Shown: positions 47,550 through 59,400 of the stretch, in pieces
How the letters are laid out: every line of letters starts with the position of its first letter
Numbering within the stretch: the stretch's first letter is position 1
Source of the DNA: Trichomonas vaginalis G3
Taxonomy: Eukaryota; Parabasalia; Trichomonadida; Trichomonadidae
DNA length: 64,000 nucleotides
Direction of reading: 5' to 3'
NCBI RefSeq assembly: GCF_026262505.1
Contig: NC_067205.1
Location: forward strand, 18,349,645 to 18,413,644
The notes under the pieces: generated by a model
What the model was told of the DNA's origin: nothing
The model's database searches: none
What the model saw: only the letters and a program-made list of their open reading frames with translations
Program-made: the position numbers and the translations under genes

Positions 47550-48285
47550 TTAATATTTTCTAAAAAGTCTACTTCAACAGTCATTCGCACTGGTGCCTTC
47601 AGTTCTACAGGCTCTCCTTGAAAGTCAACTAGTCTGAATTGCATGTCTTTCAAATTATGAGGACTAATGCGAACCCATTTACCTAAATGAGTTGCTATGA
47701 CAGGAACGTTTGGAATGAACATTGAATTTACTTCATAACAGAAAGACTTATATTCTACTGAACCTTTACTATTAACTCCTGAAATACCTGTGACATTAGC
47801 TATTTTTGACTCAATGTATAAACAATTGCCATAACATACGTATGGAACAGATTTCATCTCAATCGTTTTGTCAAACTTTTCAAAGGAAATGTCATATGGT
47901 ATGCTCCCAGAAGCAATTGAACTCTATGACTCATTCGTGTTATCTTAAACTCCTTCGCATAACTGAACTTCAAAACTCCTGCAATAAGTTTAACATTCAT
48001 TAAGTTTTCTTCGTTCTCCTTGTTTATTGTAGTATTTATGAGCGCATTTAACACTCCAGCTAATGTTTCCATCTTATATTCTACATTATTGTGAAATCTT
48101 ATTTCATGCTTCTTTCCATCTATTTCAAACTCCATGAAATCTGTTTCATCTGTTATGACAAAAGTTGCGATAGTATTGAAGTCAACAACTCTGAAAGCAA
48201 GCGCTTCATTCTGAAGACCTAAGTTTGTTTGTAGCTTTACTGTTCCGTATTCGTTTGGGTCAGTACTTTGCAAATAGAACAACAT
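47510..48285 (-). pseudogene. Penton/minor capsid candidate, C copy (broken)
   Basis: Homologue of 13798-14574. About one break. Confidence 0.5.
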
Positions 48286-48302
48286 TTTATTCTCATTAAA
48301 AT

Positions 48303-49592
48303 ATGACTATTGCTGCATATGCGTATGAAACAAATGAAGCAAGAAGAGCACATGAACTAGTAAACGAAAACTCAACTTTAACCATTGAAGGCAATGATTT
48401 AGTCATTGACGATGGAAAAACTAAAAAAGTCATTGATTTCGATACTTTTAACACTTATGACCCATTCATTACAATAAGTAAAGTTCCTATCATAAATGAT
48501 GGAACGGTGCAATATATAAATTCTACAGTAGATGCCTCATTAGTGAAAGTACTGAATGTTCTCATTGAATTGTTAAAGAGCTTTCGATTTGACGACAACA
48601 TTAAATGCCTAAAGAATTTAGTCATGAATGAGAAACAAATTTAGGTTGCTGGTAGCAGTAATGATGTACACCTTATGACATTAGAATATTATAACGAACA
48701 TAAAGATGAACTGAAAGGAGAGAAGGGTGACACCGGACCACAAGGACCACAAGGAATACAAGGAATACAAGGAATACAAGGACCTCAAGGCGAAAACGGT
48801 TTGGATGGAAAGGATGGAAAGGATGGAAAAACTGCTAAATCATGGATATGGGACCTTATAAATACTGGTTTAACAGCTGCTTCATATGGAGTTCTTCAAT
48901 ACCAAATCGGAAAGATATGGGCAGTACTTGGTGAAGAAGCTTTAGATGATGTTAAAAATGCTTTGAACTTCATTTCAAATGGTTCGGATACTATTAAAAC
49001 TTTATCTGGTTGGATGCAAGAAACAAGGAGTCAAATAGATACTGTAAGACGTATAGCAAACAATGCACGTACGGGATTGGATACTTTACGAAAAGCACAA
49101 AATACACTAAAGGAAGCAAATGATATTCTTGGCTCAGTATCAGACATGCATGAAGATTGGCTTAAAGGTATTGACAAATCTTTAAAAAATCACAGTCAGT
49201 CTATTGCTGACTACAAGAAAAGTATAGATTTTTTACATAGTGCTATGGACGTACATGATGGAAGCATAAGGAACTTACTTAATGCTAACAATAACTTACC
49301 AGGAACTATTAAAGCATTTATAAAGTCCTTTGTAAAACCCGGTGCTCTAACATTTAGGTCTTTGAGAGCAAGAGCATTGAAGTCAAGAGATGCAGAAAAA
49401 CAGAAACTAGAAGGAACTGAAACAACAGAAACTCCAGAAGAACCACCAAAACCAACAGCTAATGAAATATTGTTCGAATATTTTCCAAGGTACTCTGTTC
49501 TCATTGCATACATTCAAGAAATACTTAAGAAAGCAGACTTGACTTTAGGAGATGATGAAAGTTCTGTATATCTTTCGTTCCAATTCAAATAG
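48303..49592 (+). pseudogene. Collagen-like fibre protein, C copy (broken)
   Basis: Homologue of 14592-15890 with the same Gly-X-Y run. The part after the collagen run reads as a long amphipathic and coiled-coil stretch (LKNHSQSIADYKKSIDFLHS) and a Thr/Glu/Pro-rich C-terminal region, with about 305 residues after the break. About one break. Confidence 0.7.
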
Positions 49593-49618
49593 CAGAACTT
49601 TTGAGACAGATATGCTTA

Positions 49619-51367
49619 ATGTATGACAACATCTCTGATTTCACAAGATATGATGACGACCATGACCCCGAACACGGTGAAGAAGAAGTTTTACAAACAT
49701 CCATTAAGACAGGAAAGGTTTTAACTCAAAGTCTCATTATTGACACCAAAGATGGCGAAGTGGACGTTCTTCAAGAGCTGAAGAAAAATACTTCTTCGGG
49801 AGGTGGTGGTAGGCATGAACTTGAAATAAATGAGATAGAAGAGAAATTAGCCGAAAAAGCAGATAAAGAACATAAACACAATATCTCCGATATAAATGAA
49901 CTTCAAGCTACATTAAATAGTAAAGCGGACAAAAATGAACTTGACGCAACGAACAAAGTTTTGAAATCTCATAAACACAATATCTCCGATATAAATGAAC
50001 TTCAAACTTCTTTAGACAATAAAGCAGACAAAAACCATGTTCATTATATAAGTTCTGATGAACAGATTATAACGGACTATCATGGATATTTAACACAGGG
50101 TGAAAAAGTGAATACGAAAAATGTTAATGAAAGAAGATATAAATTCATTCGTGCTAAAGGTTATGACATACACTGTACTGTACAGTATGACACAGGTATA
50201 GCACCACAATCATTTGGTTATAACGCTGAAATTTATGCTTCATACTTCTTTGTTAACGGTGTATTAGTTGAACCAAGATTTACTTTGAGAGTTAAGTCAA
50301 AAATAACTTTTGAAGATGCTATTAAAAGTAAAGCTGACAAAACAGAACTTGACGCAACGAACAAAGTTTTGAAATCTCATAAACACAATATCTCCGATAT
50401 AAATGAACTTCAAACTTCTTTAGACAGTAAAGCCGACAAAAATCATACACATAAATCCTTCACTACTGTTAGAGCAGACGACATAATATTGAACTATGAT
50501 TTGGGTTCAAGTGCACCTTTAGAGAATCCGAGTACAAGCGTAAAAGATACTCTTAACAATTTAGATAAGAGTTGCAGGAATATCGAAGGTCATGCCAGAA
50601 ACTTTGAAGCATATGAACTACCAGCAATGTTAGACAGTAAAGCCGACAAAACTTATGTGGATACAGAACTAACAAAGAAATTTTCGAAACCAGATACAAT
50701 GACATTTACAACAGAAATTATAAATGGTGAACCAGCAACTCCATTTGAATTTGTTAGAGGTCTTCAACCAGATACTTTTGAATTTTTCTTGGATAATTCT
50801 ATTGAACTAACATTACATTATAAAAGTGGAACAAATGCAACATTTCATCCGGGAGATACATTCCAAATGGTATTTAATGACATAAGTTCTTTAGAATATG
50901 TTTATAGAGTTATGAGCATATATGATTTAATATATCCTATAGGAGCTGTTTATACGTCTATGAATCCAATAAATCCAAACACTTTATTTGGTGGTAGATG
51001 GTATGAAATAGTTGACAGTTTTCCATTCTACACTAATACGCAGTCAATGAAGATGGGAGGTTCAAAGAAAATAGGTATTGAAAACCTTCCTTCACATATG
51101 CATAGGTTCAGTGGAAGAACATCTGTGGAAGGAAACCATTCACATTCAATAACAAAAAAGGTTATAAATCTTGCAGCGGGTTCGAATAGACAGGGAATGA
51201 ATAGATATGATATCTCAGATGACCCCAAAGATGTTAGCACAGGTATTTTCTGTGGAACTGCAGGAAATCATACACATGTTGTAGCTGGTATTACAGACCC
51301 AGCAGGTAATGGAAAAGATTATATGCCTCCTTATATAACAATGCACGCTTGGATACGAGTTGGTTAA
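49619..51367 (+). CDS. gp10/tail-collar type fibre protein, C copy
   Basis: About 582 residues, nearly identical to 15915-17666. Looks whole. Confidence 0.8.
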   Translation: MYDNISDFTRYDDDHDPEHGEEEVLQTSIKTGKVLTQSLIIDTKDGEVDVLQELKKNTSSGGGGRHELEINEIEEKLAEKADKEHKHNISDINELQATLNSKADKNELDATNKVLKSHKHNISDINELQTSLDNKADKNHVHYISSDEQIITDYHGYLTQGEKVNTKNVNERRYKFIRAKGYDIHCTVQYDTGIAPQSFGYNAEIYASYFFVNGVLVEPRFTLRVKSKITFEDAIKSKADKTELDATNKVLKSHKHNISDINELQTSLDSKADKNHTHKSFTTVRADDIILNYDLGSSAPLENPSTSVKDTLNNLDKSCRNIEGHARNFEAYELPAMLDSKADKTYVDTELTKKFSKPDTMTFTTEIINGEPATPFEFVRGLQPDTFEFFLDNSIELTLHYKSGTNATFHPGDTFQMVFNDISSLEYVYRVMSIYDLIYPIGAVYTSMNPINPNTLFGGRWYEIVDSFPFYTNTQSMKMGGSKKIGIENLPSHMHRFSGRTSVEGNHSHSITKKVINLAAGSNRQGMNRYDISDDPKDVSTGIFCGTAGNHTHVVAGITDPAGNGKDYMPPYITMHAWIRVG

Positions 51368-51386
51368 AATCTTTAACTTTACATAA

Positions 51387-52472
51387 ATGAGCTTGAAAGA
51401 AGTATTCGAACAACATCCATGGAGGTCTTTTAAGAAATTCAATGAAGCTGCAAAGAGTTCGGGATTTACTAACAGAGCTGAAGTGAAAAGGTTCTTTGAC
51501 AAAAATGTTGTACATCAAACAAAAATAAATCCTTACGACTACTTTTTACCAATTTACTCCAACACTCCTGACGCATACCAATTTGACACTCTCATTCAAA
51601 GCAGAAAAGGAGGACATAAACCATTCCTCATCTTCATTAATGTTAACACTCGCAAAGCTTTTGCGTATATAATGAGAAATAAAGGAACTCATGAAGTGTT
51701 AAGAGTTTTACAAAAGTTTGTAGCAGAACATAGCCCAAGTATTTTAACATCAGACCAAGACGGTGCATACCTCAGCAACGAAATCACAGAATTTCTCATT
51801 AAGCATAACATAACTCACTACACTACTGAAGACCATAACCATAACATACTCGGTATCATTAACCGCTTCATAAGGACTCTCAGAGATTTAAATCAAGAGC
51901 GAGACTTTACCGAAGAAACAATGAAACATTTCATCGAAGTTTACAATTCCTCAACACATTCTACAACAGGACATACACCAAATTCAATGACACAACAACA
52001 AGAAGAAAAGTATATACAAAAGAAACGAAGTCAAACACAAAATATCAGAAATTCAACACAATTTACTCTCATTCCTGGAACAAAAGTTCGTGTAGTTCTT
52101 GACGACAAACCGTTGACAAAGAAACGTTTAAGGTTAAGTCGAAATTATTATATCGTAGACTCTACGCAAGGTAATGGATATCTTATAAAAGCTGCTGACG
52201 ACTCCATAGCATTTTACCCTCGTCATAAATTAGTCGAAAGTAGTAATGGCAAACTTGCTGAAACCATTGACGAAGCAAAGCGAGGAGTGGTTATTGAAAT
52301 ACTTGACTACAACATAAACGATGACACTTATAAAGTAAGATATGAAGGAGGCGTTGAAGATGTTATACCATCTAAGAACTTGAGAGAATCTAAACCAACT
52401 CATCTGGGACCATTAGAGCGGGAGTACTGGAAAGATAAAAACATGCCAGAAAGAATAAGAAAATTCTTCTAA
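51387..52472 (+). CDS. Polinton integrase, C copy
   Basis: 361 residues, identical in protein to 17686-18771 by eye. Looks whole. Confidence 0.9.
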   Translation: MSLKEVFEQHPWRSFKKFNEAAKSSGFTNRAEVKRFFDKNVVHQTKINPYDYFLPIYSNTPDAYQFDTLIQSRKGGHKPFLIFINVNTRKAFAYIMRNKGTHEVLRVLQKFVAEHSPSILTSDQDGAYLSNEITEFLIKHNITHYTTEDHNHNILGIINRFIRTLRDLNQERDFTEETMKHFIEVYNSSTHSTTGHTPNSMTQQQEEKYIQKKRSQTQNIRNSTQFTLIPGTKVRVVLDDKPLTKKRLRLSRNYYIVDSTQGNGYLIKAADDSIAFYPRHKLVESSNGKLAETIDEAKRGVVIEILDYNINDDTYKVRYEGGVEDVIPSKNLRESKPTHLGPLEREYWKDKNMPERIRKFF

Positions 52473-52511
52473 ACTTTTTCGTTGGATGTAAATCAGACAA
52501 AAATATATTAT

Positions 52512-52559
52512 AGGTGAAGAGGTGAGATTTCACCTGTTTTCTCACCTGTTTTTTCACCT
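52512..52559. repeat. Covarying palindromic block (GGTGA-GATT-TCACC)
   Basis: One block where A has four at the same place. The loop is GATT instead of AATC; flanking TCACC copies as usual. Confidence 0.8.
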
Positions 52560-52641
52560 CTTGAATTTTCGTGAATTTCCTTAAGATAGAAAAAATAAAG
52601 TTAGTTTTATTTTTATTTATTTTTTATTTTGTATAAAAGAT

Positions 52642-53604
52642 ATGATTTCAACAATCGGCACAACAACAATTCAAGCCGCGAACGGCGGGACTCTGTCCAC
52701 AACAACTTCACCAAACTCGTTAGTCATGAATCCAACATCTATGTTAGTAGAGATGGAAAGCTTCATTCCTTCTTCATTTACTTTCGAAACAGAAAATCAA
52801 AAAATTAAGCAAGAACTTTTAACAAGTAATTTAGACTGTAGTGCGAAAGATGAAACAAATGAACAGTATCTTTATGAAATGGAGGACCTCATCGACCATT
52901 TACCTAAACTACCTGAAATTCAGCATCAAAAAAACTATTCCTGAATTCGACGAAATTGAAGTCAAAGCAACTGACTCAGTAGAAATAAAGAAGTTCATAC
53001 GTAAAGTAAATTATGAATTCCTTGGTTTTCATTGCAACCATAAAGTTATGGACAAAGATTGCGATATGGTATATAAGAATGTTTCTGACATATATAAATC
53101 TGAAGAATTTAAGACCTACGACAACTTTGTTTCGTTAGTTGCTGAATGTGTTTGGGAAATAAGAGATAAAGATAGAAGAGGCAAAGTATGGAACGAACAA
53201 CTAAGACCCGCTATGTTTGAGATGAAGAGAGCAATTGACGCTTTAGTTGTTCTAGCAGGTCAAATTTCAATGTATAATGCAAAAATGAACCCACAATGTT
53301 CAAAATGTAAAGCAGCAATAAGGAAATATAACTACTCCGTCAAAGAGATAGAAAGAATGCGAAACGACTATGCAGACTTAAAGAAAGAAGCAGAAAAGCC
53401 AGCAGAAGATAAAATGGACATGTTAGCATTTCTGAACAAAAACTATCCAACAGTAGAAGATTTCCTTCTATCTGACGTCAAGAAGAAATATAAAGAGACT
53501 TTCGGCATTGTTAAAACTTTTGATATCCTCAGCGAAGAAATAGAAGCTACAAAACTGTTTAGGATTTCAAATATACATCGTACAATTCATGTAAAACGCT
53601 TGTG
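52642..53604 (+). pseudogene. Conserved Polinton protein, C copy (broken)
   Basis: Homologue of the interrupted gene at 19559. Its N-terminus has an in-frame hairpin pair (52675-52698) coding AANGGTLSTTT, absent from A. About one break. Diverged from A at many codons. Confidence 0.55.
52675..52698. repeat. Paired GC hairpins inside a gene
   Basis: GCCG-CGAA-CGGC (52675-52686) and GGAC-TCT-GTCC (52688-52698), in frame; not present in the A copy at about 19590. Confidence 0.82.
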
Positions 53605-53611
53605 AAAAAAA

Positions 53612-53890
53612 GAGGTGAAAAATTAGGTGAAAAAAGAGGTGAAATCTCACCTCTTCACCTAAATTATATTTTTGGTCATTTACACTCATTTACGAAGAAG
53701 TCATGACAAAGCATTTACGATGAAATCTTGACAAGGCATTTACGAAGAAGTTATGACAAAGCATTTACGAAGAAGTTATGACAAAGCATTTACGAAGAAG
53801 TTATGACAAAGCATTTACGAAGAAGTTATGACAAAGTCATGAGGGTGAAAAAATTAGGTGAAAAAGAGGTGAAATCTCACCTCTTCACCT
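53612..53890. repeat. Two palindromic blocks bracketing 25-bp tandem repeats
   Basis: Inverted-orientation GGTGA blocks at 53612-53660 and 53843-53890. Between them are about six copies (53686-53835) of a 25-base unit GCATTTACGAAGAAGTTATG plus ACAAA. The reverse complement of this unit (CTTCTTCGTAAATG) also occurs singly between the palindromic blocks of A (19226-19265, 19352-19390). Confidence 0.8.
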
Positions 53891-53899
53891 AAATTATAT

Positions 53900-54240
53900 T
53901 TTTGGTCAAAGCTTCCACGAGAGAAAAGATTCCTCATTTGCTAAGGATTCCAAAAATGAAAAAATCGTTGATTTCGGCTGAGAAAAAACGGCAAAAACGC
54001 CTTCTTCCACGGGAACAAAGAAATAAAGAAGAAATAAAGTAAATTTTTTATTTATTCCGTGGAAGATAGAGCACTTTTATGACACTTTTTATTCACGACA
54101 AACAAGACAAACAAAGAAAATAAGAAAAATACGGCGCTGTCGCGGTTCGAACCACAGACTCTGACCCTCCGATAACACCACCTTAGACCACTGTGCTACG
54201 TAGCCTGTCGACATAAGATTTTATAAATTGCATATTTGAC
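53900..54240. other. Spacer with a tRNA-like A/B-box block
   Basis: On the minus strand, 54210-54131 contains TAGCACAGTGG (A-box-like) and about 45 bases later GGTTCGAACC (B-box-like), with AGTGGTCTAAGG typical of a tRNA D arm. I could not fold a standard acceptor or T stem, so it is at best a tRNA relic or tRNA-derived element. It also holds two 10-base arms, TTCCACGGGA near 53996 and TCCGTGGAAG near 54056, forming an inverted repeat. Absent from A. Confidence 0.35.
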
Positions 54241-54622
54241 GTAAATTTATTTCCATCTAGCTTCCCACCGCATAAGATATTCTACGTGTTTTGTAAGACA
54301 TTCATTAAACTTCTTTTCTATTGCATCTAATCTTGCGTTATTTTTTTCAATAGCTTGTCTGTATTCTTCATCATCTCCAGCAGTGTTTGGGTCTTCACGT
54401 TTAAAATATTCATTGTTAACGCAATTTTTTATCTACAAATTTTATTAGTGTTTGATTCACTTCGTTATGATAACGGTCATATTCTTTCAATACGTAAGTG
54501 AAGACAAAATGCGTCGTACCTTCAATCTTAAAGCTTAAAGAACTTTCAACACAGTTTTGAGGGTCTGTCAGTGCGTCAATGAGATAGTATTCGAAGTCAG
54601 TCAATAATCTTTTTAAAGTCAT
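54240..54622 (-). pseudogene. Small helical protein present only in C (broken)
   Basis: MTLKRLLTDFEYYLIDALTD, with NCVESSLSFKIEGTTHFVFT. The downstream part is helical and charged. About one break. No counterpart in A. Function unknown. Confidence 0.4.
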
Positions 54623-54732
54623 TTCATACAGGAATAAAATTTAATGTTGTGAAGAAATAGTGTTTATCTCAGAAAAAATAACGCTAATTTTATTTTTTTA
54701 TTTATTTTTTTATTTTGTATGTAAAGACAGTA

Positions 54733-55588
54733 ATGTCAACATTAGAGAACACAACAACTGCTATCGTTCATGAAGCCATAAATGAAGAATACGAGTACAT
54801 ACAATATAACAAACAGTTACGTCTCATTCGTTCAGTCAAAGATGACATGTACAAATGCAAAGTATTTTGACGGCTTGTTTTGCTCCAGATACTAAGCTTC
54901 CTAAAGACTGGTTTAGGAACCAAAGCACCATAGAACTATTAAGTGAAGCACAGCGAGACGTACTTTTTTCTGAAAACAGTGAAGAACAGCGAGTAGGTAA
55001 AAAATCCCAGTCGCCAAAACTCTATGAAAACCGTGAAAAATTGCCAAACGGTTTGAGAGGATATTATGTTCATAGACTTTTAGTAAATGCAGTTGCAATG
55101 TGGGCTTCACCACGTTATGCTTGGAATATTTACAAACTTCTTGACGAACTTCACAGACAAGAACGTGGAGAGATGGAAAAGAAACTTCAAGCAAAAGATG
55201 AAGTCATTGAATCCAAAGACAAAAGCATACAGAAAAGAATACCGCGTTCAGTACCAAAAGGAAAGGAAAAGAGTTATAAGTATATGATATATACTGAAGA
55301 GTTGGAGAAAGAAGAAGACAGAGATATGGTTATGTTGCATTTAGTCAGAAGAAACAACAAAAGCTTTTATGACCTTGCTAAGATTTTACAAATCTGACAG
55401 AAACTGGTTCTATCGTGAAAACTTACCGATTTCAATGACACCGAATGAGCAAATAAAGGAAATTGTCAAAAGTACTCTTCCTCAAACACACTATGACATC
55501 AAAGGTTGCACAATACTTACATTCAAAGAACTTACCATTACTGAAGGAAAAAACAGAATATTTCGATAACTTCAAAGAGGAAGAATAA
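54733..55588 (+). pseudogene. KilA-N domain protein, C copy with a different N-terminal segment (broken)
   Basis: Homologue of 23138-23963. The segment before ENREKLPNG (DWFRNQSTIELLSEAQRDVL) differs from A (HWFENQQAKELLEEFP). About three breaks. Confidence 0.7.
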
Positions 55589-55633
55589 AAAAATCTAAGC
55601 TAATTTTATTTTTTTTATAAAATTTTATCTCAT

Positions 55634-55855
55634 ATGAAAGAACATGAATTTAGATATTCGGAACTCATGACAGAAGAAGAGAACGAACAACATGTAAAAG
55701 ATTATGCAAAATTTCTGAAGACATACAAAGCATTTAAACAATATCTAAATGCTTCTAAAGATTATGCAAAATTTCTGAAGGTATATAAAGCTTATGAAAA
55801 AGCGTATGAAAAGTTTATATTGGGAATTGTTGTAAAATATCGATATGAAGACTAA
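55634..55855 (+). CDS. Small duplicated-motif protein, C copy
   Basis: 73 residues, MKEHEFRYSELMTEEENEQH, with two DYAKFLK units. Looks whole. Confidence 0.45.
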   Translation: MKEHEFRYSELMTEEENEQHVKDYAKFLKTYKAFKQYLNASKDYAKFLKVYKAYEKAYEKFILGIVVKYRYED

Positions 55856-55874
55856 CCAAAAATATATTTTTTGC

Positions 55875-56347
55875 TTAAATGACGTCAGGGTCAATTTCTT
55901 CAACCATTTTCACTTCCTTCGTCAATGTCAATAGAAGCTTCTTCAACCTTTGGTAAGAATTTCTGTATAACATCTTTGTTCGTTATTGTCTTCAGAGATG
56001 AAGGATAATATTTCACATTTGTTTCACCTTTCTTATATTCTTTCTGTTCGGAAAGATTTAAAGCAATACTGAAGAAGAAGTCAATGTTAGAGTTCTTTAT
56101 AACAGTATAATGAGTATCTTTGACATTCACGAAGAAACCCTTTTGTTTCAAAAATACTGCTAACTCTTGTGAAGTATAACGTTTTGCGGTCAATGACGAT
56201 AGCTAATGGTCTGACATACTGACCGAACTTAGATTCTTTCACAAACTTCTTGTTAAAGATAATTAACATTTGAAGCACCATTGAACTCATTCTTGATGGC
56301 ATTAGCGAGAGCATTGTATGAAAAGAACTTGCAATCTTGCATGTGTT
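55875..56347 (-). pseudogene. 164-residue protein, C copy (broken)
   Basis: Homologue of 24231-24725. About four breaks. Confidence 0.5.
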
Positions 56348-56440
56348 TTCATTAAAATAAAAATATTAAATTATTTTGAAAAATAACTTAAAAATGTAAT
56401 CTAATTTTTTCAAAAAATATTTTTTTATTTCCTACTAAAG

Positions 56441-59400
56441 ATGTATCGGAAGTTGTCTAAGTTAGAAGCACTCGGAAATAAAACAACTTCTTACAAGAAG
56501 CTAACATAGATGTTGCAAAACATTACGCAACAAACAAAAAGCACTCGCTGACTTCATTAAAGACTATAATGGTGCATAAGTTATGATAGAATTCATGAGT
56601 TCATAAAGCCGCAACGGGCGAGGACGAAGTCCATGCAATAGCATTTCCTTTAAATGACGTTGCTATTGACTTATATCATAGACGTTCAATACCCTCATGA
56701 AGTAAGGCGTGAGATGTTTGACATAAAAATGCGAACGTTGGTCATACTCGTAAAGCTCTTTCTCATGATGTTCGTCAAGAGATGTTTGACATAACAAATG
56801 CGAACGTTGGTCATACTCGTAAAGCTCTTTCTCATGATGTTCGTCAAGAGATGTTTGACATAACAAATGCGAACGTTGGTGAAACAAGAAGAAGAGACGA
56901 CACACTGAAACAACAGAGAAGAGAGATGTTTTAAAAGTGCTATAGAACAAGTTCGCAAGCTAACGATGTCATTCGTTCCATTGACGACAAACCAAAAGAA
57001 GGTGAGAGATGGTTAAAGAAAGATGAAGAGAATAGGAAGAGAAATGTGAAGTCAGGCAATAGACTCATTGACTTTAACATCGAAGCTTTAGATGAACCAA
57101 ACAGAGACTACTTACACAAACATTTCGGTAAGGTTTTCATGAGACTCTTAGAGAAAATTAAAATAAACTCACAACAAAGATGGATGGTATGTTATAAACT
57201 TGGTGGAAAGTATGAATGTTCTACGTTAAACCTCAATAATATTGGAACATTACTACATCAGCTCTTGAAGGAGAACTTTATATCAGAGATAGAAGCAAAT
57301 GCTGCAGGTATTGTTGAAATGCACTATGACTTCTTCTTGACAAACATAAAGAATCTTACTGAAATAAAGATGTATGATTTAACAGAATATGAAGGCTTAA
57401 CGATGTCAGATGTAAAGAAAGGCAAACCAAAAAAGAGACCATATAGAGATGAAAGCACACTGACAAATGACCAGAAAGCCATTTTGGAAGCTCTTAAGCA
57501 AACAGGAAACCCAGCACTTATAGAAAGCTTTTGGAAAGATAATGGTGAAAAGAAGTTTTATAAGAAGAGAAGCGGGTCAGTTCTGGAAGTATCTTTGCAC
57601 ATTACCTATAAATCTTGACGCTACCAAATCTTCAATGAATTGAACAAAAGAACTGCAACACTTATGACAGAAGACAATTGTTTCGTTTATGCTTGCATTC
57701 AGGCTGGAGTAAATGAAGAAACTATTGACCACATGAGAGAAGTCATTCGTGTTAGAGACTTTCCTCAAAGTAAAGTACAAGAAATTTCTGACGCAACAGG
57801 TATAGCATTTAATGTTACCATTGGTTACTTCAATGACTCAAGACATAATGAAATAAAGAGATACATACCAAAAGAATGTGAAACTGTTAAACTATTGACT
57901 TACTTCTTGTTGAAGACCACTACATGCTAAACGAAAGATTACCAATGACAACATATTTCATTCGCAACTATATAGAAATCTTGAAGGAGTGTGGTGGAAT
58001 GAACATTGAAAACAGATGAAATATATACAAGAGAGGATAAATACATTAGTTCGCATGATAGAACTACACCGCTATGGGATGTTATGAAAACATTGTGGGA
58101 GTGCAAATATTTCGAACCTATTTCTTATGGAGAACTTTTCACATATACTACTGACTTATATAAACAGAACCTTGCACCATTTAAAGATTTGACATATGCT
58201 CCAAAGTATTGTGTACAACTGAAGAAGAAAGCAGAGTCAAAAGAAGTAAATAAAAAATGTAAAGTTCATTCCTGAGCACGTTTTCTTTGCTGACTTTGAG
58301 TGTAGTACGGATGGCTTTCATAAAGCTTTTAACATCTGTTATGACAGTGAAGATGGTTCAGTGAGTGAAAGCATTTGGGGTCAAAACTGTGCAACAGAAT
58401 TTTTGGAAAGACTCCCTGACAAGAGTTTAATATATTTTCACAACCTCAGTTATGACATAAACTTCATCTTAAGACACATGACAGAAGTGAAAGGAACTCC
58501 CATCATTAAAGGTTCACGAACAATGCAAATAACTGGTTTATATAAAGGACGGGCAATTATTATAAAAGACTCTTACAGTGTTATAAATAAGAAGCTTAAA
58601 CTATTTCCTGCTATGTTTAACTTACAAACAGGACCGAAAGAAGTATTTCCATATAACTACTACAGCAGTGTTTTGTTAGCAAATGACAACAGAACTGGTG
58701 TCATTTCTGAAGCATGTAAGTTTATCCGGGATGCAGATACATTTATGAAAAACATAGATTCCATCAAAGGTTGCAGAATAGATGAGAACCACTTCGACTT
58801 AGAAAAATATAGCACGTTTTACTGCAAACAAGATGTAAGAATTTTAAGAGAAGGTTTTGTAAAGTTCCGCAATGACTTATTGAAAGAGTTTGATTTAAAC
58901 GTTTATGACTACGTTAGTATTTGTTCAATTGCTAACAAATTGTTTGAGAACAGAGTATACTTCCCGAATGGAAATCTTTATGACCTCTCAAATAAACCAA
59001 GAGAATTTATTTCGAGATGCATTCAAGGTGGAAGATGTATGTTGTCAGATAACATGAAACAAAAGAGCAAAAAGAAACTCATTGCTGACTTCGACACTGT
59101 TTCATTATATCCTTCAGCTATAGCAAGACTTTATACTTTAGAAGGTATTCCAAAAGTATTGAAGGAAGAAATGTTAAACACAGAGTATCTCATGAGACAT
59201 TTATTCGATGATGACCAAAAGGAACCCATTGGTGAAAAGTTTATGTCTGGCTTCTTTGTTCTCATTAAGATAACAGAGATTGGTATACCCAGACACTTTC
59301 ATTTAATAGTTTGCGACCCTGAACTAAATCCAGAACTTAACGTTCCAAGAAGTTCAAACACTTGCTGTCTCATGTATGTTGACCATATAACATTACAAGA

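Noticed and set aside
54131-54210. Functional tRNA gene
   Set aside because: Neither strand gives a proper T stem or acceptor stem by hand folding; kept only as a tRNA-like block.
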